This document shows positions 41,501 to 50,524 of a stretch of 64,000 bases of DNA, piece by piece. Made by a program: the position numbers and the translations under genes. The notes below the pieces were generated by a model. The model saw only the letters and a list, made by a program, of their open reading frames with translations. It was not told the origin of the DNA and ran no database searches. The DNA comes from a virus, in the IMG/VR virus record IMGVR_UViG_3300025141_016157, positions 96,347 to 160,346 of that record; one strand, written 5' to 3'. Within the stretch, counting starts at the first letter, position 1; every line of letters starts with the position of its first letter.

Positions 41501-43235
41501 AATATTGGGAATTAACATTTCACCAGAAGAGGCATTGACATTTCGTGGTGTTGCAAATGCAATAAATTCTGATCCGTCTCTTCAAAAGTACTTTGTTTCC
41601 GGTGATGCTAGTGATGGATTTGAAAGACTTTCATTTGAGGAATACATCTCTAGACACTTGACAGATGACAAGACATCACAAGAAGCTAGAAAAGCAGTAG
41701 AATATATTAATAATCTTAGCCTAGATGGAAATATTTCAACCCTGGCACTAGACGAACAAATAATCATACAGCAAATAGTCAGTAAAATTCTATCAGAGGG
41801 TAATTCAAATTCTTCGTCATTCCCATTTTCAAAAATTAGATGGTCTGACAAACTAAAGATGTTTTCATCCGGAAAGTGGAATCTTTGGCAAGAAAGGGTT
41901 TCAGCAACAGCAGACGGTGGAAAAGATCCAGAAGGTGCAGAGAAAGCTGTTGCTGCTATGGAGAACTTAATATACATTAGTCAAAATGGATATTCCGTAG
42001 TGGGCCAAGAAGGCGGAGGAATTCTTATACAGGGAAAGGGGATTAATGCAAAACTTGATGCTGATGAGGCTGTGGAGTATATTATTGGAATCAGAACAAG
42101 CGAGGATGAAGGAGAGCCAGCTCTTCCAAAAGTTAGAATAAGACACGTTGCAGGAACAAAACCATATGATCTAGAGCTTGCAGAGAATGGTGAGGCACTC
42201 GAGGTTAAAAAGATGGGCGGTAAAGATAGGCTTTCAAAGCTTGGATCTGCAACAGGCCGTGTCTTCGATAGACAGGTTAAGATTATAAGGCCCATTAGAG
42301 ATGCTGGACAAATTTCACAAAAGTTTATTGAAACTGGTTCAATTATTGATGAAAACGGCGCAGCTCTGATTAGAAGGATAGATTCTCCCCCTGAGGGATT
42401 TGAAATAGAAAATGTTGCAAAAGCAGTTGAAATGGTAGATTACTTTTTCAATAAGATTAGATTTGGAAACTCTAAAAAAGAACTTCCGGGAATAATGATA
42501 AAAGTAGAGGGTGGCCAGCTAGGCGCAGGAATGGTAAGAAAAATAAAGAGAAATGATCTTTTGAATATTCCAGATATGGGCAATCTCTTTGACATATGTA
42601 AAAAAGTATTAAATAATACACTTGGTGACTACTCTCCTGGAAAAGCAAGAGGGGATGACAGGGAGGGTGACAGTGTAGACGTTAAAGCTCAAACAGGAAA
42701 TACTGAATTTGAAGGCAAGGTATCGCTTGATTATTTTTACGATGAACTTATTTATAAACTATTTGACACAGATGAAGACAGTGTCGAGATAGATCCAGAA
42801 TTAATAGAATCATATGCGCAGTCGATAGAGATGCTCTCTGAAATCTATTCAGCTCTTGTCAAGATTAAAAATAATCAAGGAGAAGATGTATTCGATAATT
42901 TTATTTCAGATCTTCACTACGGGGGATTTTATGGCGTAGATTCGGAAGCCTATTATTCAATACCATGTGACTCAGATCATCTCGAAGTATATGGGACAAC
43001 TCAGGGATTCAGAGCTGTTCTTTCAATGAAGTCAATCCCACCTGAGGGCAGGGGTATATCTAGTGTAAAAATTAAAAAACCTGTTCCAGAAGAAGAGGTA
43101 GACCTTGAAGTCGATTTAAACTCTATAGATCCAAAGAAAGAGAATCCTGATGAGACACAAGATCATGATGTAGAAGAGATCGATATAGAAAAGATAGAGA
43201 ATGAAGAATCAGAAGATACCAGAGAAGATAGTTGA
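38547..43235 (+). CDS. Giant protein with three nucleotidyltransferase folds (adenylyltransferase, ligase-like, pol-beta-like)
   Basis: A 1562-residue chain. (1) Residues 1-310: cytidylyl/NMN-adenylyltransferase-like Rossmann domain with HTGH at 14-17 (GGGFKPFHTGHFAK) and an STVLR helix end near 285. (2) Residues about 315-770: covalent nucleotidyltransferase (ligase) fold with motif I EEKMDGQN, lysine K347, motif III/IIIa-like VVVEGQVM, and motif IV/V EGVVLRF. (3) About 800-930: pol-beta-type core, GSTGKKSKSGDLDIVIG (G820, D830, D832) and QIDIMI. The C-terminal 600 residues are unrecognised with an acidic tail. Likely nucleic-acid or nucleotide repair; substrate unknown. The end overlaps the next gene by 35 nt. 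Confidence 0.75.
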   Translation: MKLGLYGGGFKPFHTGHFAKLLLALDESDRVLSFFGIKKQKISKKTGKPLKTHFRKFGDGPDARDFNQEMQEKIVAIYEKALQDAYPGTLDVIPSADITPITNVHSMLDRFAYSQMTDEEKQEVGTGESIPELTYQSSGEDGGSIKIDFNDIDEVIVVAGSEEINGPVYMGAINRRAERGDSRIGEKVKELVDLGKIKLTSGTADEGRLVNLLNQYHDNATEDMVTVRGTGVRGLAGSRDVENLIKYLPNILPQDQKEEIIKILIGEEQLEPSAKTESFFMPIITDSTVLRAAARFTARKKIKESVARKKGEDHIPGLTEDMSLTFDNLRSLIDDVLSGRVEHVEEKMDGQNFTFTVLDNGEIRLFGKGVSATTLEKGGAGRDDIRDHQRWNENVKDAFGSGYDVVDKYLDGKDADLIKRFFQNGKVVVEGQVMTPANPNTIPYTENHVRFIRPFTPYDTEIDQDSYRDLFSDADVEIQDEKGREWSLGHVPKLKQVQVDASEMHGKIQELQSDIDNLLSGMDPTPQTVGEYASHVLEKYIERVSPQLDLSGLSSDQKRRALQRLATGDKKVIGKPEMGSAWAEFQQFEKMRTAHVSAAIADLEKIVQKLGSYFFDTLEFALATNEGVVAELANEVEKIKRARESDQIVVKNIETGDVSDMIDSKWATKLDTSLARVEQMDLFKKAVEGVVLRFSGDDGRDIVTKLTGMFTPVHRLVGLFRYPDRSSKSLLSIQIPDIEDDIESEDLTDEEVDAINEVLREFAFKLGWENILIEGGAAFKNIDGDSLTTNIELKNVNDTLEDFFSSHLKPAGVDIYRPIGSTGKKSKSGDLDIVIGSPQGIDNRTFKNKLLGAIQSSIVDGDAKLVGQNIAVMYPIKGSQHDDYVQIDIMIDKCPDDACWLMAGTGDGEIKGVYRNLLLSHIAKRLSQDSENTLFPDEKIVISNPGGLQYKRIKDNIDGHPHDKKNNKKWTNIGEKITSPEEILKILGINISPEEALTFRGVANAINSDPSLQKYFVSGDASDGFERLSFEEYISRHLTDDKTSQEARKAVEYINNLSLDGNISTLALDEQIIIQQIVSKILSEGNSNSSSFPFSKIRWSDKLKMFSSGKWNLWQERVSATADGGKDPEGAEKAVAAMENLIYISQNGYSVVGQEGGGILIQGKGINAKLDADEAVEYIIGIRTSEDEGEPALPKVRIRHVAGTKPYDLELAENGEALEVKKMGGKDRLSKLGSATGRVFDRQVKIIRPIRDAGQISQKFIETGSIIDENGAALIRRIDSPPEGFEIENVAKAVEMVDYFFNKIRFGNSKKELPGIMIKVEGGQLGAGMVRKIKRNDLLNIPDMGNLFDICKKVLNNTLGDYSPGKARGDDREGDSVDVKAQTGNTEFEGKVSLDYFYDELIYKLFDTDEDSVEIDPELIESYAQSIEMLSEIYSALVKIKNNQGEDVFDNFISDLHYGGFYGVDSEAYYSIPCDSDHLEVYGTTQGFRAVLSMKSIPPEGRGISSVKIKKPVPEEEVDLEVDLNSIDPKKENPDETQDHDVEEIDIEKIENEESEDTREDS

Positions 43236-43473
43236 TCAGCTAATTGAAGTTTCACAGTATGCAGGTGACTGCGATGACTGGATGATAATTAAAAAAGAAG
43301 TGATGAAAAGTATACCTTCTAGCCTTAGGATGCTATTTTCTAGAAGAGATCCTATAACAAAAGAGCAAGTTCCAAATGATTTTGATAATCTTGTAATAGA
43401 ATATTATTTTAATATCACGGGAACCCGGCTTAAGATACGGACACTTGAAGAAAGAAGAAAACTAAAAAATTAA
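43201..43473 (+). CDS. Hypothetical protein overlapping the giant gene
   Basis: A 90-residue ORF starting at ATG 43201 inside the last 35 nt of the giant gene, in another frame. It is likely real since it continues to 43473 with normal composition (DDWMIIKKEVMKSIPSSLRM; IEYYFNITGTRLKIRTLEE). Helical and charged. No known family. An alternative is a later start at the ATG of WMIIKKEVMKS, but that would leave a long gap. Confidence 0.55.
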   Translation: MKNQKIPEKIVDQLIEVSQYAGDCDDWMIIKKEVMKSIPSSLRMLFSRRDPITKEQVPNDFDNLVIEYYFNITGTRLKIRTLEERRKLKN

Positions 43474-43517
43474 CATTTTAAAATATTGTCTTATAGTTTT
43501 TTTATCAGGAGATTCTT

Positions 43518-43859
43518 ATGAGTGAAAACTGGATTCCAGAAATGTTATATGAAGAGGGCGAGGACGGTGAGTCATCTGCAATTCCCTTTATTATGGTTCC
43601 TCCGGGAGAGGAAATGCCCAAGCTTTTATATGTCTTTGAAAGTAGAGATACACAACAGTTTGAACCAGGAGCAGAAGGAGAAGAAATACCAATTATTGAA
43701 TGGGATCTTCATCAGTATGCAGACATGGTTGTTTTAAAAGATGGTCTCGATCTAGAGACTTATGATGCAGTTAGAGAGTGTCTTGGATTAGAACCGTTGA
43801 ATGTTGCAGTTGAAAAGGGTATAAAGATTACAAATACTGTTCGTGAAAATCTAGTTTAG
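43518..43859 (+). CDS. Hypothetical acidic protein
   Basis: A 113-residue acidic protein with a GGAGATTCTT ribosome site. Strand-rich region AIPFIMVPPGEEMPKLLYVF then EWDLHQYADMVVLKDGLDL. Similar small conserved proteins are common in large marine phages. Function unknown. Confidence 0.6.
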   Translation: MSENWIPEMLYEEGEDGESSAIPFIMVPPGEEMPKLLYVFESRDTQQFEPGAEGEEIPIIEWDLHQYADMVVLKDGLDLETYDAVRECLGLEPLNVAVEKGIKITNTVRENLV

Positions 43860-43909
43860 TAAAAACAAATTTTGCGTAATAATTAAATAGTGATTGGAGG
43901 CATTTAAAA

Positions 43910-44434
43910 ATGAACCTAGACGTTGATAGACTTGCACAACTAGCCGGGTTACCGGTTTCTACAAAGAGAAATCTTAACGAAGCTTCAAATAGAAGCATGC
44001 ATGATGACCCATCTGTTTCTGATGAGAAAGATCATCGCTTTGGAAAGAACCAATTGTCTGAAAGAGGCTCAAAGAAAGGTGACCAGTCTGCTACTCACTC
44101 AGACTATGAAAAAAATGAGGGTGGTGCCAAGAAAGGTGACCAGTCTGCTACTCACTCAGACTTTGAAGAGGCACTCAGTCTTCCCGATGAAAAGATTATG
44201 GGTGAGGAAGATGAAGTCGTTGATATTAATGAAGCAATGCTTGCCAAAGAGATTAAGAGAATGAGAAGGGAAAGACTTCAAGAGAATGAGCTTAGAGGAA
44301 TTATTAGAGCTGAGATTGGATCTATTATAAAAGATCTTAAGAAAGAGTCGTCAAGAGGCAGCTCTCGTTCTAGGTCGCGTGCCAACAAAATGAGACAGGT
44401 TACAATGGGAATTCCAGGTCCTGGATTTAGATAA
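43910..44434 (+). CDS. Repeat-containing protein with possible prohead cleavage site
   Basis: A 174-residue protein. The N-terminus DVDRLAQLAGLPVSTK then RNLNEASNRS contains LNE before AS, an exact fit to the T4-type (L/I)xE-A site. Two copies of KKGDQSATHSD-(Y/F)-E occur 19 residues apart. The C-terminal half is basic and Ser/Arg-rich (RGSSRSRSRANKMRQ), preceded by a helix (EIKRMRRERLQENELRGII). A strong terminator follows at 44457, so this gene ends the late-like block. A small internal head or scaffold-type protein is the likeliest identity. Confidence 0.7.
   Translation: MNLDVDRLAQLAGLPVSTKRNLNEASNRSMHDDPSVSDEKDHRFGKNQLSERGSKKGDQSATHSDYEKNEGGAKKGDQSATHSDFEEALSLPDEKIMGEEDEVVDINEAMLAKEIKRMRRERLQENELRGIIRAEIGSIIKDLKKESSRGSSRSRSRANKMRQVTMGIPGPGFR
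44072..44162 (+). repeat. Two direct 34-bp repeats
   Basis: Copies at 44072-44105 and 44129-44162 are identical (starting AAGAAAGGTGACC), 57 bp apart start to start. They encode KKGDQSATHSD twice, in frame, within the gene at 43910, so the repeat duplicates 19-residue protein units rather than acting on its own. Confidence 0.85.
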
Positions 44435-44456
44435 ATCTAAATTAATTCTAATTAGT

Positions 44457-44490
44457 AAAAAAAGCCGGATTTTTTAATCCGGCTTTTTTA
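44457..44490 (+). terminator. Rho-independent terminator
   Basis: A stem AAAGCCGGATT / AATCCGGCTTT with a 4-nt T loop (stem arms at 44461-44471 and 44476-44486) is followed by a T run. It lies 23 nt after the repeat-containing gene and is the clearest terminator in the window; A-rich bases upstream of the stem could make it bidirectional. Confidence 0.85.
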
Positions 44491-44529
44491 TTTTTCTTTT
44501 TTTATGTGTATAATCTCTAAGAGGTTATA

Positions 44530-44962
44530 ATGAATTTTTCCGTTGGACAGGTAGTCTACCTATTAACTAAAAAAGATCCAAATGTCTATCCAGCACTTGT
44601 TTGTGAAGAAATTCACAAAAGATCTCTTACTGGAAAAACAACGAGCTATGTTGTCAGACTTCCAACAAAAGATTCACAAGAAGTTGAGCTTGATAAGCTA
44701 GATGCAGAGGTATTCACTGGTATTGATGAGGCTAGGTCTGAGATGATATCAAGAGCAACAGACCAGATTAACTTTATATTAGGAAAAGCAGAGGAAATAA
44801 GCTCAGTGTTTTCTGAGTTTGTAATTAATGAAAGTGAAAATCTTTCTGAAAATAGCAGCCCAGACATCCTAATTCCAGAAGAATATGCAACAGTTGACCT
44901 GGGTGATGGCCAGGTTGCAAGAATTAATGTTGGTGAAATTGACAAGATGAAGGGAGAAAGAG

Positions 44963-44970
<8 letters not shown>
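44530..44970 (+). CDS. Conserved phage hypothetical protein
   Basis: A 146-residue protein. The N-terminus looks like a small SH3-like or KOW barrel (SVGQVVYLLTKKDPNVYPAL), followed by helices and an acidic stretch (NESENLSENSSPDILIPE). It overlaps the next ORF by 8 nt and both precede GroEL; this gene pair has relatives in large marine phages. A TATAAT at 44509 just after the terminator may be its -10 box. Function unknown. Confidence 0.65.
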
Positions 44971-46748
<1,778 letters not shown>

Positions 46749-46791
46749 CTAAGAGAAATCTCGAATACTTATGTATTGAGGATCATGGTCA

Positions 46792-47172
46792 ATGATTGAT
46801 ATAGAGTCATTAGAAAGATTAATAGAAGCTATTATTTTAAATGAGTACGAAGAGACTAGGCTGGATAAAGCACTAGTAAATGTTAATTGCCTCCTTAAGC
46901 TTGATAAAGATTCTCACGTTCCTGATACACTTACGAGAATACGAGTCCTGCCAACTGTTTCTGTTGTAGGACAAAAATCTCCTGTTAATAGAGGCGGTGA
47001 CGGTGCCTCTGTAGAAGTATATGTCAAGTTTTTGCCAAACGGTTCTGACACCTACAAGAATCTAATTAATATAGCAAAATTAATAAAAGCATTGCCAGGA
47101 ATAAATATTGTAAAAGTTACAGAGCTTGACGGCAAAAAAGTTTCCTATAAGGGCAAGCCAATAATTGTCTAA
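46792..47172 (+). CDS. Hypothetical protein with tag-like N-terminus
   Basis: A 126-residue protein. N-terminus IESLERLIEAIILNEYEE has the same helix pattern as the tag (hydrophobic faces, LNE near the end) but an acidic net charge. The remainder is alpha/beta (TRIRVLPTVSVVG; VEVYVKFLP; GINIVKVTELDGKKVSYKG), possibly a ferredoxin-like fold. Function unknown. A GAGG ribosome site is some 10 nt from the ATG. Confidence 0.6.
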   Translation: MIDIESLERLIEAIILNEYEETRLDKALVNVNCLLKLDKDSHVPDTLTRIRVLPTVSVVGQKSPVNRGGDGASVEVYVKFLPNGSDTYKNLINIAKLIKALPGINIVKVTELDGKKVSYKGKPIIV

Positions 47173-47175
47173 AAC

Positions 47176-47204
47176 GTGTAAAGTTAGAAATTTTATGCTA
47201 TAAT
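47176..47204 (+). promoter_or_regulatory. Putative phage promoter, GTGTAAA-N16-TATAAT
   Basis: GTGTAAA at 47176-47182 and TATAAT at 47199-47204, spacer 16 nt, lie 26 nt upstream of the gene at 47230. Exact copy of the recurrent element. Confidence 0.65.
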
Positions 47205-47229
47205 AATAACATGCTGTCAAGGAGGAACT

Positions 47230-47481
47230 ATGCAGCTAAATTTGATTAACGGAGATAGACTTCCGTCTACTTCAGACTATGATATTAATCGATCAATTGA
47301 AGATTTAACAAGGCGTCTTAGGGATTCTGGTGCAAACTGGAGAGTTTCCGGGGGCAAGAGAAAGAAAGAAATGGGACTATTTCTTGAAACTGAGATTTGT
47401 TATCTTCAACGTGAGATCATGTGGAGAAGGTGTAGAGAAGTTCATCACCAAAACTATCTCAAAGGTTTACAAAAAAGATAG
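47230..47481 (+). CDS. Hypothetical protein
   Basis: An 83-residue basic protein with a consensus AAGGAGGAACT ribosome site. Helical and Arg-rich (INRSIEDLTRRLRDSGANW; CYLQREIMWRRCREVHHQ). It stands immediately upstream of the sigma factor's leader and has its own promoter-like element. Nucleic-acid binding is possible; not established. Confidence 0.6.
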   Translation: MQLNLINGDRLPSTSDYDINRSIEDLTRRLRDSGANWRVSGGKRKKEMGLFLETEICYLQREIMWRRCREVHHQNYLKGLQKR

Positions 47482-47525
47482 TTTTCAATTCAATATTGGT
47501 GTCTATATTATACTGTACAAAAAAC

Positions 47526-47554
47526 GTGCAAGTTTAAAAATTAAAAATTAAAAT
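47526..47554 (+). promoter_or_regulatory. Putative promoter upstream of sigma factor, variant GTGCAAG-N16-TAAAAT
   Basis: GTGCAAG at 47526-47532 and TAAAAT at 47549-47554 keep the 16-nt spacing of the recurrent element but with changes in both boxes. It lies 40 nt before the sigma factor ATG. Confidence 0.4.
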
Positions 47555-47582
47555 ATAAAAGTTAAAACATAAAAGTTAAAAC
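47555..47582 (+). repeat. Tandem 14-bp direct repeats in the sigma factor leader
   Basis: ATAAAAGTTAAAAC occurs twice in tandem at 47555-47568 and 47569-47582, between the putative -10 box and the ribosome site of the sigma gene. Could be a binding site or a slippage product. Confidence 0.6.
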
Positions 47583-47593
47583 AGGAGAAAAAC

Positions 47594-48319
47594 ATGGGTA
47601 ATTTACTTGATGTATATATGAAAGATGTTGGGAAATCTTCACTGCTCTCTCGAGAGCAAGAGGTTGAACTTTGCAAAAGAATTGAAATGGGCGATAGCTC
47701 TGCAAGAGATAAGATGATACAAAGCAATCTTAGACTTGCAATTAGCATTGCAAAGAGGTACTACAGAAGTGGATGCCCAATGGAAGACCTAATCCAGGAA
47801 TCTAATATTGGTCTCATGAAAGCAGTTGAGAGATTTGACTGGAGAAGGGGATTTAAGTTTAGTACATACGCAAGCTGGTGGATTAAGCAATCTGTATCGC
47901 GGTACGTAGCATCACATAAAAATACAGTTAGAGTTCCCTCTCATGCAATTTCACTTGCATATAAAGTAAAGAATCTAATTAAAGAATATGAAGAGGATCT
48001 CGGGAGCGTTCCGTCTGTTAAGGAAATAGCATCTCTTCTTGGTGTTACTGAGTCCATGGTTGAGCTGAGTGTTGAATCTCTTAAGCTTAATAATATTCTA
48101 TCTATTGATACACCGGTTGGTGATGCAGATTCATCTAGAACTATCGGTGACATGATTGAAGATAAAGATGCAAACTCTGTTGAAGATATACTAGATAACC
48201 AAAAAATAAGATCAGTAATTGTAGCTTCGCTTTCTAGACTAAGCAAAAGAGAAGAACAGGTTTTAAGATTGAGATTTGGAATCTCTGAAATTGAAAACGC
48301 AGAAGACTTTGAAATTTAA
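47594..48319 (+). CDS. Sigma-70 family RNA polymerase sigma factor lacking region 4.2
   Basis: A 241-residue sigma factor. Region 1.2: LLSREQEVELCKRIEMG. Region 2: NLRLAISIAKRYYRSG, PMEDLIQESNIGLMKAVERF, FKFSTYASWWIKQSVSRYV (-10 recognition). Region 3: a SVKEIASLLGVTESMVE helix-turn-helix. Region 4.1 starts (LSKREEQVLRLRFGI) but the chain ends a few residues later, so the -35-binding helix-turn-helix is missing. The next gene, 11 nt downstream, encodes a small HTH protein that may supply it. Ribosome site ACAGGAGAAAAAC. It would redirect host RNA polymerase to phage promoters. Confidence 0.9.
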   Translation: MGNLLDVYMKDVGKSSLLSREQEVELCKRIEMGDSSARDKMIQSNLRLAISIAKRYYRSGCPMEDLIQESNIGLMKAVERFDWRRGFKFSTYASWWIKQSVSRYVASHKNTVRVPSHAISLAYKVKNLIKEYEEDLGSVPSVKEIASLLGVTESMVELSVESLKLNNILSIDTPVGDADSSRTIGDMIEDKDANSVEDILDNQKIRSVIVASLSRLSKREEQVLRLRFGISEIENAEDFEI

Positions 48320-48330
48320 AGGAGAAAGTT

Positions 48331-48624
48331 ATGCCAATGCCTAAAGGACACAAATCAGAAAATGGATACGCAACAGTTCAAGGACAAGGAGGACTTGGAT
48401 ACAGAGAGATTGCAGAACATATGACAGAGTGTGGAGATTCAATGAATCACTCTACTGCTCGAAATATATTTCTTCGTGCTGTTAAGAAAGTTGCAAGAGA
48501 TGCATGCACAATGACAGGCTCTACTGCTACAGAAAATGAAATCGAAAAGATCGCATCTGATCCCAGGTTTCAAGCAGGCCTAATTGAAATAATTAGCGAT
48601 GAATCCTCTAGAATTCTTATTTAA
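48331..48624 (+). CDS. Small helix-turn-helix protein, candidate sigma region 4 partner
   Basis: A 97-residue protein after AAAGGAGAAAGTT. Its core GLGYREIAEHMTECGDSMNH then STARNIFLRAVKKVARD is a helix-turn-helix like sigma region 4.2 (EIA ... helix turn ... ARNIFLRAVKKV). MPKGH and GYATVQ at the N-terminus are typical of a small conserved marine-phage family. By position it could complete the truncated upstream sigma factor, analogous to T4 gp55 with gp33. The C-terminus is acidic and overlaps the next gene by 26 nt. Confidence 0.7.
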   Translation: MPMPKGHKSENGYATVQGQGGLGYREIAEHMTECGDSMNHSTARNIFLRAVKKVARDACTMTGSTATENEIEKIASDPRFQAGLIEIISDESSRILI

Positions 48625-48895
48625 GTCTCTTCAGTCACTAAATACTGAGACTGCGCTTCTGGAAGCTTGTGAGTGGGATGAGGATAGAGTTTTGTATGTC
48701 AAGGATTGTCTTGAAACATCACTAGCAGAAATACTTAAAAGTAATGATACATTTTCACTTATTGATATTTCAAAAGAAATTAGAAAAAAAATGTTGAATA
48801 CTATTAGTGAAAAAGAGGCTAACGTCTGCCTACATATTGTTGATGGGCTATTACATAGCACTGCAATTATAAAAGGAGATAGTTATGAAAATTAA
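48599..48895 (+). CDS. Hypothetical protein
   Basis: A 98-residue helical protein (PLEFLFKSLQSLNTETALLE; SLIDISKEIRKKMLNTISE) starting inside the last 26 nt of the HTH gene and overlapping the next gene by 11 nt. Dense overlaps on both sides suggest a translated chain of small early-type genes. No motif recognised. Confidence 0.55.
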   Translation: MNPLEFLFKSLQSLNTETALLEACEWDEDRVLYVKDCLETSLAEILKSNDTFSLIDISKEIRKKMLNTISEKEANVCLHIVDGLLHSTAIIKGDSYEN

Positions 48896-49145
48896 GCTTT
48901 CTTATTTTTTAGGAAAAAGAAAAACAAACATTAAAGATCTTTGTAGAAATTACAGGATAAAGAGTTACAATTCTTTGTGTGATTTTCTTCAAGAGAATAG
49001 AGTTGAGGAGCCTTCCGAAAAAGATGTATCTTATATTTTCCGTAGTGAAGATAAAAAAAAATCTGAAAAACCTGCTTCGCAAAAGGGAAAATCATCAAGC
49101 TTGAAAAAGAATTCAGGAAACTATAGACCAGGCCCGAAGAAATAA
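48885..49145 (+). CDS. Hypothetical basic protein
   Basis: An 86-residue Lys-rich protein with ribosome site AAAAGGAGATAGTT inside the previous gene. First half helical with DLCRNYRIKSYNSLCDFLQ (HTH-like spacing), second half low complexity (SEDKKKSEKPASQKGKSSS) and ending RPGPKK. Possibly nucleic-acid binding. Confidence 0.6.
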   Translation: MKIKLSYFLGKRKTNIKDLCRNYRIKSYNSLCDFLQENRVEEPSEKDVSYIFRSEDKKKSEKPASQKGKSSSLKKNSGNYRPGPKK

Positions 49146-49155
49146 ACATCATAAA

Positions 49156-49407
49156 ATGATTGAAACAGACGGAATTGCTATTGTAAATGATAGGTGCTAT
49201 ATAGATCTTGAATCTCATATAGTTGCAATTCAATTTGACAGAGTTACGTTTACAGTTCATGTTGAAGAGTTTTTAGATTTTTTTAATTCAATAGACAGTG
49301 TAAGAGAATATCTTATTAACTCTGACAGCTATGTAGTTGGAACTACTATGCAGGGAGAGAGAGAAGAGATAATTGTTCCAAAGCCCACAGATGAAGAGTG
49401 CTCATAG
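49156..49407 (+). CDS. Hypothetical protein
   Basis: An 83-residue acidic protein, strand-rich in the first half (GIAIVNDRCYIDLESHIVAI, VTFTVHVEEFLDFF). No motif recognised; the short 10-nt spacing to its neighbours suggests an operon. Confidence 0.55.
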   Translation: MIETDGIAIVNDRCYIDLESHIVAIQFDRVTFTVHVEEFLDFFNSIDSVREYLINSDSYVVGTTMQGEREEIIVPKPTDEECS

Positions 49408-49409
49408 AG

Positions 49410-49709
49410 ATGAACTTAACATTTTCAAATGACAGGTCTAGTGTAACATCTTATGCTCATGATCCGCTATTAGTATCTAAATTGAATAGTACACTTATAA
49501 ACTTTCCAAAGATTTTAGATGGAATGGGAGAGAAAGTCGTTATTTGCGATTGTAAAAAATGCAAGCCATCTGGATTTGCAAAGTTCGCTGAGGTAATAAT
49601 CTTTGAATGGACCGCGAATGGAAACAAGTATGAAAAAGCTTTTTCAGGATACAATAGTTACTTTATACAAAATATAATTCATAAGTTAGAATCAATGAAT
49701 CAAGGTTAG
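49410..49709 (+). CDS. Small Cys-rich hypothetical protein
   Basis: About 99 residues from ATG 49410; an in-frame GTG at 49398 inside the previous gene is an alternative start. VVICDCKKCKPSG (CxCxxC) may bind zinc. The rest is strand-rich (EVIIFEWTANGNKYEKAF). Function unknown. Confidence 0.55.
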   Translation: MNLTFSNDRSSVTSYAHDPLLVSKLNSTLINFPKILDGMGEKVVICDCKKCKPSGFAKFAEVIIFEWTANGNKYEKAFSGYNSYFIQNIIHKLESMNQG

Positions 49710-49718
49710 AGGTATTTT

Positions 49719-50033
49719 TTGAAATTCGATCATATAGCACTTAAGTCTTCAGATATTGATGCATCAATTGAGTGGTACAAGACGTGTCTGTCTTGCACTG
49801 TAGATTATGTAGATTCAACATGGGCAATGCTAGACTGCAATGGTACAAAAATTGCGCTTGTGAAAGAAGGAACACATCCACCCCACTTAGCGTTTCAAGT
49901 AATGTCAGAAGTAAAATTTCCATGTGATGAGTCACTAATTAAAAAACATAGGGACGGATCTTCATATTACTATGGTACTGATCCTGATGGAAATATTATA
50001 GAATGGGTAGCATATCCAGAAAAACAAGAATAG
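49719..50033 (+). CDS. VOC/glyoxalase-fold protein
   Basis: A 104-residue single-domain VOC protein starting at TTG. KFDHIALKSSDIDASIEWYK begins with the usual metal-ligand His; GTHPPHLAFQV contains a central His and DPDGNIIEWVAYP holds the C-terminal Glu, so the H...H...E pattern for metal binding looks complete. The family includes glyoxalase I and antibiotic-resistance (fosfomycin/bleomycin) proteins; function here is open. Confidence 0.7.
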   Translation: MKFDHIALKSSDIDASIEWYKTCLSCTVDYVDSTWAMLDCNGTKIALVKEGTHPPHLAFQVMSEVKFPCDESLIKKHRDGSSYYYGTDPDGNIIEWVAYPEKQE

Positions 50034-50059
50034 TTATATATTAATAATGGAGAAAGATT

Positions 50060-50524
50060 ATGTCATCAAGTAGATTCCCTGGGCAGGGTCCCAACTTTGT
50101 TCCAGCATACCAAGTGTCTGGAATTCCATATGTTACAAGCTCAGCTGGGCCTAAGGCAAATGCTGATCCAGTCTTAAGAGTAGCATTTCCAACTGTTACA
50201 AAAAGTGTAATGATTAAAAATACGGGAAACTATGGTCTAAGGGTAGCATTTACAAAGTCAGGATCATACAAGGCATCTGAGTCACATGAAGATGGAACGC
50301 CTCCAGCGTCATTTATAAGTCAATACTTCATGATACCTCCGTGTGACGCATCTGCGGGAGTTGCTGATGCCCCTCCTACAGTATTTGATGTCAGATGTAA
50401 GGAAATATTCCTTAGGTCAAACGATACAGGCAACGTTGCACCTTTCAGTCTGTATGCTGCATTGACAGGTGTTGAACAATTTCCTATTATCTCTGGAAGC
50501 ACTGGATTCAAGGGAGTTGGCTAG
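50060..50524 (+). CDS. Small putative virion/decoration-type protein
   Basis: A 154-residue beta-rich protein: GPNFVPAYQVSGIPYVTSSA, then repeated strands (KSVMIKNTGNYGLRVAFTKS; FFLRSN-like KEIFLRSNDTGN). It matches the pattern of small structural proteins conserved in large marine phages as I recall them. Strong AATGGAGAAAG ribosome site and no enzymatic motifs. It overlaps the next gene by 1 nt. Identity is inferred mostly from pattern. Confidence 0.6.
   Translation: MSSSRFPGQGPNFVPAYQVSGIPYVTSSAGPKANADPVLRVAFPTVTKSVMIKNTGNYGLRVAFTKSGSYKASESHEDGTPPASFISQYFMIPPCDASAGVADAPPTVFDVRCKEIFLRSNDTGNVAPFSLYAALTGVEQFPIISGSTGFKGVG

Noticed and set aside
41582-42295. Two minus-strand ORFs (131 and 104 residues) in the giant gene
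   Set aside because: Serine- and leucine-rich antisense translations with no ribosome site.
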